A DNA stretch of 64,000 nt. Origin: Litomosoides sigmodontis (Eukaryota > Nematoda > Chromadorea > Rhabditida > Onchocercidae). The position numbers and the translations under genes are program-made. How positions within the stretch are numbered: position 1 is the stretch's first letter; every line of letters starts with the position of its first letter. The DNA is taken from contig OY718807.1 in NCBI GenBank assembly GCA_963070105.1, positions 4,809,001 through 4,873,000 on the forward strand, read 5' to 3'. The notes under the pieces are model-generated. The model had not been told where the DNA came from. It saw only the letters and a program-made list of their open reading frames with translations, and ran no database searches. Shown here piece by piece: positions 30,601-42,281 of this stretch.

Positions 30601-33600
30601 GTCCACTGTTCATCGATGTTCATATGCATAAACCGACAGTTGCTGCTAGAACATACATGGATTCATTACTGGCGTTTTGGCCTGGCATACAGGTTTTGAA
30701 GGGTGATTTGAAAGCAGCTATCGAATTTCACGAAACACTTTATCAAGTAATTAAGGTAAATTTTTCATTGGCTTTTTTCTGATCATCAGAAAATATTTTT
30801 GACTTTTCCGTCATTTTTATAGTTGTTATCTGGAACGGATCTATGCGGTTTAAAAATAAGCTTTGTATGCCATTTATATTTAATAACGATGCGAATTATT
30901 TCGGAATTCTGGCATGTTATTTGGCCTTTCTACAGCTTCTAACCTGTTTTAAAGTGTATTTTGCTTTAGAGGCACAAATTTTTACCGGAAGCATTTACAC
31001 ATGATTTACAAGTTCATTGGGCCCAGCATCCCATTCGACCAGAATTTATTGAAAGTACCTATCTGCTGTATAGAGCAACAAAGGATAAGCATTATTTGCG
31101 TGTAGCTCAAAACGTAAGCACTTACTTTTTCTTTTTCTTAAGATTTTTTCAATTTCTGATTCCATTAAACAATTTCCTAGAGGAATATTTTTGTTTTTAC
31201 GTTTTCATGCTAAAGAATATTACTATTGTTTGGCAGATTCTGGACAGTATGAATAAATTTTTACGAGTTGAATGTGGATTTGCTGCTGTCAAAGATATCC
31301 GTTCAATGAATCATGAAGACCGGTAAATTCTTGTATTTATTTCTTTGGATTGATAAATGTACTTCGACTATAAAATTGCAAAGTTTTGTCTTTGGGAATG
31401 TCATTCAGTCAATTTTTAGGATGGACTCTTTTGTACTTTCGGAAACGTTGAAATATCTGTATATGATTTTCACAGATTCTTCTGACTTACCAATTGATTT
31501 GGATAACTACGTTCTTACTACCGAAGCTCATTTTATTCCACTATCAATAGGTGACACTGATAACAGCGAGAAAGTTAGTTTCTTGAAAGGTGCTACTGTA
31601 ATTTTTGATTTTTTAAGTTGGATAAGGCATCTTTGCAACTTTCGAAACTGGGGTGGTTTAACTTAAGAGTGCAGATGTGGTTTGGCCGTATTTGCGATTT
31701 GACAAACTTTGGTAAATCCACTGAAAATTTGCAGTTGTCATATTATTACAGACTAATTTATAAATCGATCTTTACAGCTTCCACGTCGTTTAATCATTGA
31801 CCCAGATGAAATAATTGATGATGAAAATGCTGTAATAGCTAAAAAGTTCCGATCAGCATGTCCTGCTACTGTAACTAATGAGAAATATGATAATTTGCCG
31901 GCGTATGCGGAGGGATTACGTAACACTGTACAAAGCGTCGTCAGTGAATTGACAAAGAATTCGGAAAGCACCAGTAGTTGTTCAGGAATGTATGAATTTT
32001 TATTTTATCAGATGGGTTACCTGAAAGATTGCTGAAATTCCTTTCTAAAATTTCGTAAAAGTCAATATTTGTATGATGCTTTTATTTAATAATCAACGAC
32101 ACTACCACCAATTTCATAGGCTCAGTAGAGGAGATGATGTCAGCAAGAAAGCGTGAATTGGGATTTTTGTGGCTTCTTACTACTTCTAACTCTTCATAAT
32201 TCCAGTTGTCGATCTCATTGTATTGTTTATAATACCTAAATCGCTCAAATATCCACTCCACAATTATTTACTGCCAGTGGAGATATATGTCTGATGGGGT
32301 TGTATGTGTATGTTGTATGACTCCAGGATGGATATTTCCGAATCAATTATTTCTGTTTTATCTATTTTGTTGCACCAAATATTTTTTGCAGGCCAAAACG
32401 TCTAAGTGCGTGGTCATTTAGTGCAACAAATGCTGAACATATGAAACAATTGAAGCAAATGGGAATCCAGATGGAATTTCAAGTTGATGGACGTGTTCAT
32501 CTTACTCATTCACCAGATTCAGTATGTTTTTATTATTAAAAAAAACTAGCTTGTTGCTCATAACTGAAGAAGCAATTTCATAATTCTCGAATTCAGTTTT
32601 GGGAAAGGAAGATATTGGTTTTTATTGATTGAAAACAACTGTGTGTTGTTTATCGTAGTTTTGTGTTCAACATCTACTTTGGTTTTGCATGGAGTATTGT
32701 GGTGTGCATATTTTTTTCACCTTTTTTGCGTGCTGTTTTGCAAAGTGTAAGTGATTGTAGAAGGTTTCTCACTCTTTTGCGTGCTCTTTTGCAGAATATA
32801 AGTAGTGGTAGAAAATGGATGGTGCTTCGCCCTTTATTTTTAAAATTTCTACTCTAAGAATTTCTGAACCTTACTCTTCAAAATTTTATTATTTTAGATC
32901 CTCATAATAATATTTGCCTAGCTCCAAAGAAAAATCCATTTTCTTTTCAATTTATGCCTTTTTTTGTCATGGAAGTAAGTGTCATTTGGGGGAATTAAGG
33001 AAAAGAAGATAGTAAGTTCAAAGGCACCTGTTTTCAGGGCGAAGTGAATGAATTCACTACCGAGACCGAAACAGTACTGGCTGAGAGTGATAATATGTTG
33101 AATAGTGTGTGCATGTTGGATAGCGCGGCATCGGTGGAAAAGCAAACAAATATCTACATCGTTCATCCATCGCATGCTGCCGTTACCCAATCACTCTCTA
33201 TTATCATGCTTGTTGTCCTACTATGGCTTTCCGTTATGATTGTGGCTGCAATTGTTGTGTGTGTTGTTGTTTGTGTCTATCGAATATTAGCTATGAGGCA
33301 ACCACTGGCCAAGCCAAACAATATAGAAGGACCGGAAACTTCTGAATGTGTGGTGATAAAGGGTGATAATGAAAATAATGGTGATGACGATGGTCGTGAT
33401 GATGACGATAGCGATGGGAATGTAATAACTAAAGCAAGTAGTTAACGCATGCAGTGAAATATTGTGCTGTGTAGGATGGAATTGTTGCTGTTTTTTAATT
33501 TCTAGAAATCATTTGATAGATTTATTGGGTCCATTTCTCACTTTCAAACGTCCAATAATTCAAAAAAATTAATTTTATAGCGGGGAATTTTTTTTAGAGG

Positions 33601-36600
33601 TAACAAAGCTACCGGCAGCAATACTTTTTGTAATTGTTCAGCAGTCATTTGATTCCTTATCATTTTCATATCACAGAAACACTTTTTGATTTTTTTATTC
33701 GTAATATATTTAGCAGATATCTTTTTGTAAACAAGATGAAGCCGACAAATTCCCTTATGAAAAATCACTACTTTCTCATATTTCAGAAAAGAATTTTTAA
33801 GTTGGAAGTATTAAGCTATCAAAAATCGAGGGAAAGAGACCTTATCGTTATTGAGTATTCCCTCTTTTCTGAATTTCATATTTGAAATTGAGGTGAGGAG
33901 CAGTAATTTTTTGAAATTTTTGAAAGGAAAATAGTTTTGATTTTTTCAATTGCGGAGTGCCTTTTGGGTCTTTTTTTGGCCACTTTGACAATAACAGTAG
34001 TAGTGGTAGTGCAGTTTTCAGTTGTATCATACCAGCTGTAATTCTTCCTCAAATGTTTTATTTCTATATCGCCTTCATTCACTTTCTCTTGTCCAATATT
34101 TTTAAGCAGAAAAAGTGTGAAAAGCGAATTTTTTTTCTATACACTCATTAACTTCAAGCACTATCGATTGCCCCAAAACATTATTTGTGTTTCACCTTAC
34201 ATGATCGTTAATTTTATAGTTTTCTCCAATTCTTATTCCTACTCCATTTCTTCTTGAAGATTCATTAACTTTTCCAAAATTAACCCATTTTAACAAAAAG
34301 AAGATATTTCTTGCTTTTTCCTTTTTTTTCACATTTTTATTCATTCTTTTCATTTTAACAGTTTTGCTTTCTCGATGTTATTTTTGGCATGTTCAGATTT
34401 TTTGATTATATGGGTGGATTTTATTAGAATATGTCTCAGTAAACAAACTTTAATTTTTTAATCTCTAAAGATAAACATGATGCATTACCATAGCACTAGC
34501 TAGTTAAGAATGGATTGTTTATCAAGAATAACCCGTTTCGTAGAGATGCGCCTGATAGGTATATTTAATGCATGAGAAAGCTGTTGAGGTTGCTCAATCA
34601 AATCAGAAACGCTTTTCGTTTCATTTCACAACATTCGGTTAGAAAGTCGCTCTGGATTGTTATTTTTACTGATCCTTTCTCCTATGGTAATTTTGGTGCT
34701 CGTAATTTTATAGAGAAAATATATCGAAAAAGACCAGAGAGAACAGTAACAGGTTGCTTATAAATATAGTTAGTATTTAAAATGAATGTTGTGTTTTTTA
34801 GGCTGTTTCTCCAAAATGGGCCGTTCTTGGCAGTGAGTTTATTCAGGAAATGATCGTGATGGCAGGCTCAGAAAAATATGGATTTGGTTTGTTTTTCATT
34901 AAAGAGATTAGGCTCTGTACTGCATTGTTTCCCTCCAAATACTTCCTTTCTATTCCGATTTTATTTCCAAAGTTTCATCTCGTTATAGTTATGTTTTTAG
35001 GATAAATGACCGTAGAATACGGTTTATGATATCTCTCTCTTCTAAAATTCTAACTGCGCTTCATTCCTTACACTAAATTCGGTTAGTTCAGCCAGTGCGT
35101 TAATATCTCCTTAAAATTGGGTTGCTTCAGGTTTCAATGGTGATCGAATTGTCCAAGTGGTATCGCAGCCTATATTTGGAATGTTACATTGGCGAGCTGT
35201 TTCTGCACAGTTTGGCCAAGATTTGAATTATAAGGCAGTAAGTTACATCTTTTATTTATGAACTTTACTACTAACGGTTTGGGATAATCTTACTGCGACA
35301 TGTTTTTCTTCTGTGAGGGAAACTACAATAGGTTCAAGCATTCTAAGTTGCGGTAGATTCAAGCACATCTTACGAGTGAGGGGAGGGATAAGTTCGGAGC
35401 GTCACATAAAAATTTATTATCTACAGTTTATTTTTATTTGTCCAAACATTATTTGATCATTGATTTTTACGAGGAATTAATTGGTCATTTTGTTTGAATT
35501 TCTTCAGGTGATAGCAGAAGTACAAATCGCTATGCCTTTTCGCGCTTGTGGGCCGTTGACAAATGCACGAAGGATGATTGGTCGTATTGCGGTCGTTCAA
35601 CGTCAGGATTGCATGTTTCAAGAAAAAGCGCGTTATGTTCAACAAAGCGGTGCTGTTGGTATCATTATTATTGGTAATACTTTAGACAGAAGTTTTATTT
35701 TGTTTGAAAAGTACACAATGCTGGGAATGTACAGAAGTGTTTCGTGCTTCAAAAATGATTCTTCGGAAGGTGTTCGTTTGTCATAAATCTTGATCCATGT
35801 TCTGTTCCTTCATAATTTTGGCTAATTTAATTTTATTGCGAAAATTATGTGTTACAGATAACACTGTTGGTACAAGTATCGATGTACTGCCACCATTTGC
35901 AATGTCTGGGGATCAGACCATTAAAGACGACATTGTTATTCCGGTTGTTTTTCTATATAACAAAGAAGGCCTTGCTTTCATGGACCACATAATACACTAT
36001 CCGAATGCACTAGTGCGCCTTTCTGATAGACTGTCAAATCCATCCTATTTATTTGAGGACTTTGCATGTTACGGTACAAACAAATATCCTTCTAGCAAGC
36101 TGGGGTTCGTAGAGGTTTGTTTGAAATTTAAGGACTTCAAATGTCAATAACTCATGTTTTATGTTCAATATTTTTCATCTTTCATGTCCATTTCCAGTAA
36201 TTGTTTTCGGTGATTTTACGTTTCCACAAACTTAAGGACACGGATTACTCGGGGGATGTAATTGTGATTGACAGTTCTTTGCCAGCCGTGCTGCTCAATT
36301 TTCGATTCGCTTCAATTAATGCAGGAAATAACACTGAAGATAAGCAAAAAGTTAGTCCATCATCTTTTACATTTTACCATTCTTTAGCTCTCAACGCTTG
36401 CTATATAAATTCAGGTGCATTTTCGTTTACCTCTTTCACAATTGTGTTTGTATTAGTGTTTGTATTAATGGGAAAACGATTAAATTACGGTTTTACAGTT
36501 ATGCAGAACACGCATAACGTACTATCCCCCTTTGAGTATATAGTACATTGTTACCGATCTTTCTCAGCAGAAACATCGTGATATTAGCATGACTGGAGGT

Positions 36601-37004
36601 AGAGCCTGAATAAGTGATTACATTCACTTATGCTTTTCAATCGATGTAGTCTACACCGGTTGAAATGCATTCTTTTTTATTACTTTTTATCGAAATAATA
36701 GCAAATGCCCAAAAAAGTCTTGAAGGTGGTAGAAGAGAATGTGGAGGAAATGCAAAAGCTGTATAATTTGGCAACCGAATCCGATACAGTGGTATTTTAC
36801 AATGTGATACGGCACATAGGTTACTGGCAGCTTGGCCTAAGTACGCAGCCAACGGAAACTCAGTTAAGAAAGTTCTTTTTGCTTATACCAACAGTAGTCA
36901 GGATACAGCAAAGCACTCATAATCCTGCAACATTGTTAGGTTCAATAACCACAGTTAGTTGTCGATCGTGGAATAAACTATTCAACTGTCAACGAATCAG
37001 GTGA
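27618..37004 (+). CDS. edem-3: EDEM3-type ER degradation-enhancing alpha-mannosidase (GH47 plus PA domain)
   Basis: Trims mannose from misfolded ER glycoproteins to target them for ERAD. Eighteen exons: 27618–27709, 28182–28328, 29093–29259, 29528–29670, 29847–30078, 30295–30392, 30567–30755, 30970–31113, 31237–31322, 31420–31573, 31778–31989, 32392–32521, 34802–34886, 35131–35237, 35508–35673, 35858–36114, 36237–36350, 36702–37004; 941 aa (human EDEM3 is 932). A signal peptide starts [14 protein letters not shown]47 blocks: [39 protein letters not shown], catalytic-acid region [50 protein letters not shown] and [15 protein letters not shown] protease-associated domain follows ([20 protein letters not shown] to [11 protein letters not shown]). 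Intron 3 has a GC donor; exon 17 has an AAG acceptor. No KDEL/HDEL end is seen. The last exon is the least secure: a 31-bp exon (36568–36598) would give another frame ending at 36756. Confidence 0.92.
28884..28955 (+). tRNA. trnH-GUG: tRNA-His (GTG anticodon), inside an edem-3 intron
   Basis: A 72-nt cloverleaf can be drawn. The 7-bp acceptor stem pairs GCCCAAG with CTTGGGC, followed by discriminator A. The D-arm carries the A-box sequence (tagtatagtggttagtactc). The anticodon stem CCACG/CGTGG encloses loop TTGTGGC with GTG at positions 34–36. The T-arm ACAGG-TTCGATT-CCTGT carries the B box. The base before the acceptor stem is G, compatible with the extra G at position –1 of tRNA-His. It lies on the same strand as edem-3, in intron 2 (28329–29092). 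A short T run about 50 bp downstream could end Pol III transcription. No intron in the tRNA. Confidence 0.93.
32721..32815 (+). repeat. Diverged tandem repeat, two units of about 44 bp
   Basis: Units at about 32721–32764 and 32772–32815 share ttttgcgtgct, ttttgca, and an agtg-tag-rich end with several substitutions. The second unit contains a good acceptor (ttttgcag) and, 13 bp later, a possible donor (gtagaa). The first unit has ttttgcaaag and gtaagtg in the equivalent places. It lies in edem-3 intron 12. Confidence 0.6.
32898..33445 (+). CDS. Unassigned coding segment with a transmembrane helix, within an edem-3 intron
   Basis: Two exons on the edem-3 strand are joined in phase: 32898–32974 (encoding [18 protein letters not shown]) with a GTAAGT donor, and 33038–33445 after TTTTCAG, ending at TAA. 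The second exon encodes about 135 residues: an acidic Ser/Thr-rich part, one long hydrophobic helix ([20 protein letters not shown] and onward) closed by YRILAMR, then a cytoplasmic-type tail very rich in Asp, Asn and Gly. Its base composition is richer and more coding-like than its surroundings. The main edem-3 protein skips this segment. Either it is an alternative 3' end giving a membrane-anchored mannosidase without the PA domain, or a separate nested gene. A 13-bp exon at 32795–32807 would link edem-3 exon 12 to it in frame. I do not recognise the family. Confidence 0.55.
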
Positions 37005-38382
37005 TCTAATGAGGGTGAGACGAGCAAAAAAACTGTGTATTCATATTTTTAGGTCTTTTTTTTCTCATTTATTAAAAATATTGCAACTTGTCTTCAAAAA
37101 TGTTGAAAAAACTTTCGGTAGCTTTGAAATAGACTTTGTATGTGCCAGTTTTTATATTCTTGAGGAATATGCAAGGAGCTCCCTGCTATTGTTGTTAAAT
37201 GAGCTATTGCAACCAATAGCAGATTTTCATACAAATTGAGAGTTGTTCTTTGTACGAAATGTGATTGGATGGGAAAGAAAAAAATAGTTTTCTGCTTCGT
37301 TTGAGTAAATTTAAGAAGGCATTTGTTCATAGTATTAAATTTTATGGGTACCATTAACTGGTTAATCATATCTTTTCTATGGTCCTCTAACATGTATATA
37401 ATGAATATTTTTTTCGTCTATAACAGAGCATTTTCTTATCAAAGAATGTTGTTCAGGTTTATTGAACTTCCTCCAAAACTTTTGGCTTTGTTTTATGTCC
37501 AGACTACACCCATTAAGTTCTTATTTAAGGATTATTGTCATAGTGGAATCTAACATGCTACGTTTCTTTTTCGCAGTTAAAACCATTTCTAACAGGTTCG
37601 AATATTTCTTGAAATTTCAAAAGGAAGCTTTCTTGAATTTCAAGTTTGAATGTCATCTCAAATATTATTAATTTTTGTCGTTTATTCCAACAGTTTCTTC
37701 TTTTATTCGCAAATTAACATTTCTATAAAAAAGAAGGCACAGCATGTACAGTTATCTGTCTACATCCTCCAAAAAAGTAAAAAGCAGTGTTTATAAAAAT
37801 CATGACTAATTACGAACGTGTCACATCTTATACTATCCGATGATACTTTATATCGGATTCCTTTAGCGTCAAACATTTGACGAGATCGTGTGAGAGTTTG
37901 TAAAACTTTTTCAGGGTTTATAAGACTTCTCCACAACATACCAAACAGAGTGTGTTCTATATGCGGGGAAGTTCCGACGGCCTTATAATAATACTATCTA
38001 TGAGGCGGAGCACATTTTGACCTGTCTTTACAACCCGATCGGTCTTATTCTGATTGACATAAATCCATGGCCGCACTAAAACATGAAAACTGCATGAGGT
38101 TTCTTCACTTATGCTACATATAGTTGTGATTTTTTTCATTGTAAATCTTTAATTTGAATTATTCTACTTAAAAAGCTACTATTTTGCAATATAAACATTT
38201 TACCCAATGAAGTGGACTATGCATTACGCAATAGTTGGTGTACTAACGGAAAAATGGATGTAAATACTATTTATTTCCGACCTTTTCCAGCATTCAAAGT
38301 CGAGCAATAATTTGGTAACGTATTTGATAAGAGTTGTATTCGATTCAGAATTCTTAGTTCTGCTACATATACTGAGATAAAA
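37005..38382. other. Intergenic region between convergent edem-3 and DUSP12
   Basis: About 1.4 kb between two 3' ends. Only AT-rich sequence and short unsupported reading frames are visible. No repeat or RNA gene recognised. Confidence 0.5.
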
Positions 38383-40578
38383 CTAACCAGCTCTTCCACA
38401 TGGTCTACCATTCATTCCTTCACATACACGTCCTCCCCAATCATAATGTCCCAGCTTTTCGTTGCATGAACAAAAAATCTAAAAATTATTAAAAAAAAAC
38501 GTTCCAAAATTTCTGGACTTCGCTTAAGGGAATATCCAAGATAACCTTAAAGACCAAAAAAAATTGCTCACGTTAGGAAAAAGATAAAAGAACGGAAGCC
38601 AAATCATTTCTCCATTTAAGAAATCTTACTTTTCCACGATGTTCGTTTAAAGCCATCCATTTCATAGGCGAAATAAAATAACCGAAACTACAATCCTCAG
38701 CCTCCATTATCCTATCGCCAGTAGCTTTACCAGGTATCAATACTTTATGCCTCATGATATGCCTATCGTTGAATAAAATTTTCCTACATTTACGACATCG
38801 GTATTCAATATTAGAGAAATTGACCAAGTCTGGTGAATTTTTGTCCACAGCATATCTTGCAGATGATGCTGAACAATAAACAATCTGTTAATCCATATAA
38901 GACGTACTTGTAAAGCAAAATATTTGCGTTTATCACAAAAACGTATTGTCACACGAGTATATTACACGTCCATGACAGTAACCTCTAACTTCATTCTCTG
39001 TGGTTAACAAATTATACTTCTAATGGAATTTAAGGATTCCAATAGGTACTAAAAACTCACTACGAGTGCAAGATTTCTGCTATATCTGGAAGATATTGTG
39101 TTTTACGGAAAGTTTTTGGGTCATAAAGCTATCAAGGTTAATACCAATATTTGAAGAGATGTCCAGTAACCAGTTTTTGTATAACGAACACTGCGAAATA
39201 ACTTGCATATCGGCATTAAAGTGACAACTTTCAAATATTTGTAACTGTCGCATAAAACCATCATTTGGACTGAATCATTATAATGTAAGTTTTTTCATAA
39301 TTTTCAATTTTAAATTTAACAATAATGCTAGGAACAGGTATCTGGAGGTTTGAATTTTGGAAAAGAATTCTTTGCTTTCCTACTATTTGAGAATACTTAG
39401 AGGGTTCATGATGATTACATTGCCTTGCAAAATCTGTTAGCGCAAGCATCGATGGTTCACAAAATTTAATGTATTATAAAAATGTGTTTAAAAAATGCTC
39501 TGACGACTCACTGCGCTATTGGTCGTATCCTTTGTATGTATTCAACAGCTTTTATCGGTGAACATTGCAACTTTTGCATTAGATAAGCGGCAACAACAAA
39601 TACTGAACGTGATATTCCAGCTTCGCTGAAAAAGCAGCAAATTATATACTATTTATTCGCATTACTCATAACATTGCGATCGATAGATCTAAACTTGAAA
39701 GACAAATAAAGCTATATTTGGCCAATCAACTCTATTCCGATTTACAAACCATTTGGGTTATCAATTTCTGTTATGACTTGCTTAACGCTATTTGTTTACT
39801 TGCTTCTGCTATCCAGCCACTTCCAGCGCAATTACACAACACAAAAGGAGAAACAAACAAAATCAAGTAATTGAATTAGTCACAAATTGAGATTTAAACG
39901 TACCAATGTACAAGGACCCGTCCATTACTTTCAATATTTGTTCTGATGTACATGAGCGCACTAGCTATAATACATCAAAAAGCAAAGCACATGTAATCTG
40001 CCTATTATATATAACATTTTATACGTTACCAATTTTAATACAAATTACTCCAAACAAACAGTAAGCAAGAAAGACAGTGCTCAAAGATAATAGATAATAC
40101 CTAACAAATTTCCAGCGAACATATCTTGTGTATCCATATCTAATGCAAAAATAAACATATAAGATATCCCAACAATTCGCTTTTCCATCGAAATACTTTC
40201 CGCTGCTACCGTAAGAATATGGCTGATCTAAAAGCTCGGAAGTGTGAAAATCGTTAAATACAAAAATTGTATGGATATATACCGTTGGCTTTATTTTTAT
40301 TGCTACCTTTAACTGCATTATTTTTAAAAAACTGGACAAAAAAGGCCTTCTTAAATTAAAAAAAAAAAAGAAGACAGTTTTAGAAATGAAAAGCACTTCG
40401 GGATTAAAAAAATTACTTGGGACTTTACAGCCATTCTATGATAAACCAGAAGGCAAGTAAAGCAAGAGTAACAAAAATCGCAAACCTCTAATTCATTTTT
40501 AATGTGCTGAATTCTAAATTCGTGCAAAACATCCTGCACATCACCCAGATATAAATTTTCAATTATTTTGTCAATCAT
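38383..40578 (-). CDS. DUSP12: DUSP12/YVH1-type dual-specificity phosphatase with C-terminal zinc-binding domain
   Basis: Yvh1 phosphatases act in late 60S ribosome maturation through their zinc domain. Exons in transcript order: 40578–40486, 40312–40210, 39964–39904, 39625–39512, 39269–39145, 38868–38630, 38478–38383, totalling 276 aa (human DUSP12 is 340). The N-terminus reads IIENLYLGDVQDV. The active-site loop spans an exon junction as VLVHCEAGISRSV, so the HCX5R cysteine and arginine are intact. A PNDGFMRQLQIFE helix follows. The zinc domain has YRCRKCRKILF, then CSFGYFISPMKWM, and a last exon with CSCNEKLGHYDWGGRVC, matching the spacing of paired cysteines in DUSP12. The protein ends shortly after PCGRAG, without the long tail of the human protein. 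All splice sites are GT–AG. Confidence 0.9.
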
Positions 40579-41280
40579 TGCCGCTTTTTCATCGATTCAA
40601 ATCATTCTTACTACAGAATGATCCATAAACAACAGAAAGATCTAGCACTTCTAATATCGAACTGTTAACAAGCCTTCCAGCTAAGCAAGCCATTACTAAA
40701 CGTACACGATTAAGCTGAAACACCTGCTCATCTCCACACTGCACTTACATCAACTTGATCGACCATTAGTGTAAATTCCCATCCCACGACACTCTTCCAC
40801 TTGAACGACTATTTACTCATTGTTTGAGGGAAGGGGATGAGTGTGTTCGCTGATTACTTGAATTTGTTGTATGCAAATGCTTGAAGTAAATGAAGCAGCC
40901 ATCCGAGATAATTTATCCCTAAGCATTAATGACGCTTCCTAAGGCACACGCACTTCCTATCTTAGCATCGCACTCCTATCAATTGATCGTTGAGACATTC
41001 ATGCATGTATGACCTAAATATATGCATACGATCCATATACTTACACGCGTAGTGTATACGTTTAGCAGTAGCATACGTGAACGAAGTACACGCAGTATGT
41101 ACGTGCACGTGTACACTTATTTAAAGTGTATCCTTACACATGCCGTCAAAAAGAAAGTGTTTACGTGCAAAAATTTGCCCATTTACATTAATCCATTTTC
41201 ATTATGTCCGCTTGAACATTTTCGCTTCTCTTCGTGATCTTTAGGAAGAAGGAAAGTTCAATCCATTTCCATATGTATGG

Positions 41281-41324
41281 TCCTAATAACACTTTCAATA
41301 TATGGATTGAAAGTGTTATTAGGA
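41281..41324. repeat. Perfect inverted repeat, 18-bp arms, 8-bp loop
   Basis: Left arm 41281–41298 (TCCTAATAACACTTTCAA) is the exact reverse complement of 41307–41324, with an 8-base spacer. It can form a hairpin in DNA or RNA. It lies between two divergent genes. Confidence 0.95.
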
Positions 41325-41684
41325 TTTTAATTAGGGAAGTTAACGTCGTACATTCAAAATGTCTAGAATGAAGCAGTGCATAAGTTTTATAATTATAAGA
41401 ACACTACCAGAAGTGACAAATTAAATGAAATCTGAAAAATAAAGGGACTTTTTCTGCCACTAAATGATTAAACGAACTTTCTGAAATGAGAAATTATTTA
41501 TAGATCATTAACAGTTTCATGCTTAAATTGACGTTGAAAATAGTGATTGAACCTGAAGTCAATCTGACTTTTGCAACCGAACTGAAGTAAAGCAACTTAT
41601 GCAATTTTTATTGTCGAAAAATCTTCCTTTTCTCATACACATAAGACTTATTTGTATATTTACAATATACCATAATTCAAAAAT

Positions 41685-41694
41685 GCACACACAC

Positions 41695-41735
<41 letters not shown>
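41685..41735. repeat. CA microsatellite
   Basis: About 24 nearly uninterrupted CA units with one CGCA interruption, running into CATA units. Confidence 0.95.
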
Positions 41736-42281
41736 TACACAGACACGCTGTATAAATATTGAAGAGCCTTTTTCCTGGACTTCTTTTTCCGTTAGTACAT
41801 TTCATGTCGGTGTTGGAATTTTTGCTTCAAATAAATACAGTAGCATTTTAGATTTATTTTAGCAATTTTTTCCAAATTTCATTCAGTACACCTGTAATTA
41901 CTTCCCAGTAATGTGTTTCTTTAGTGCTGGGGAAATATATACATTGTCAAATGTAATTACAGATGTCCTAAATGAAGTTCGAAAAAAGGACGGTATGATA
42001 CCATCTTATGAGCAGCAGTTGAAAAAATACATAGAGAGAAAGAGAGAGAGGGGGAGAGAAAGAAAAAAATATTAAAATGTGAAAGTAAACGAGAAGTGTT
42101 GCGGATCTCTTTAAAGGGTTGTCCGATATCTTTTATCGGTAAGAGAGATATTTGTCAGTAAGAATTTCTTGGCACCTAAACTACAACCACAAGGTTAACA
42201 GATAAATATATTAGCTCCGCTTTCTCTACTTACTGCTAAAGGAATGTATTCACTGTTTACGAGTAATTACAGGTGTGGTGA

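Larger units (their letters stand above)
40579..42281. other. Divergent promoter region between DUSP12 and bestrophin
   Basis: About 1.7 kb that should hold both promoters. It contains a perfect 18-bp inverted repeat (41281–41324), a CA microsatellite (41685–41735) and a GA tract (42032–42067). No supported exon. Confidence 0.5.

Noticed and set aside
41599..41862. Open frame with a long His-Thr run
   Set aside because: It is the CA microsatellite read as protein.
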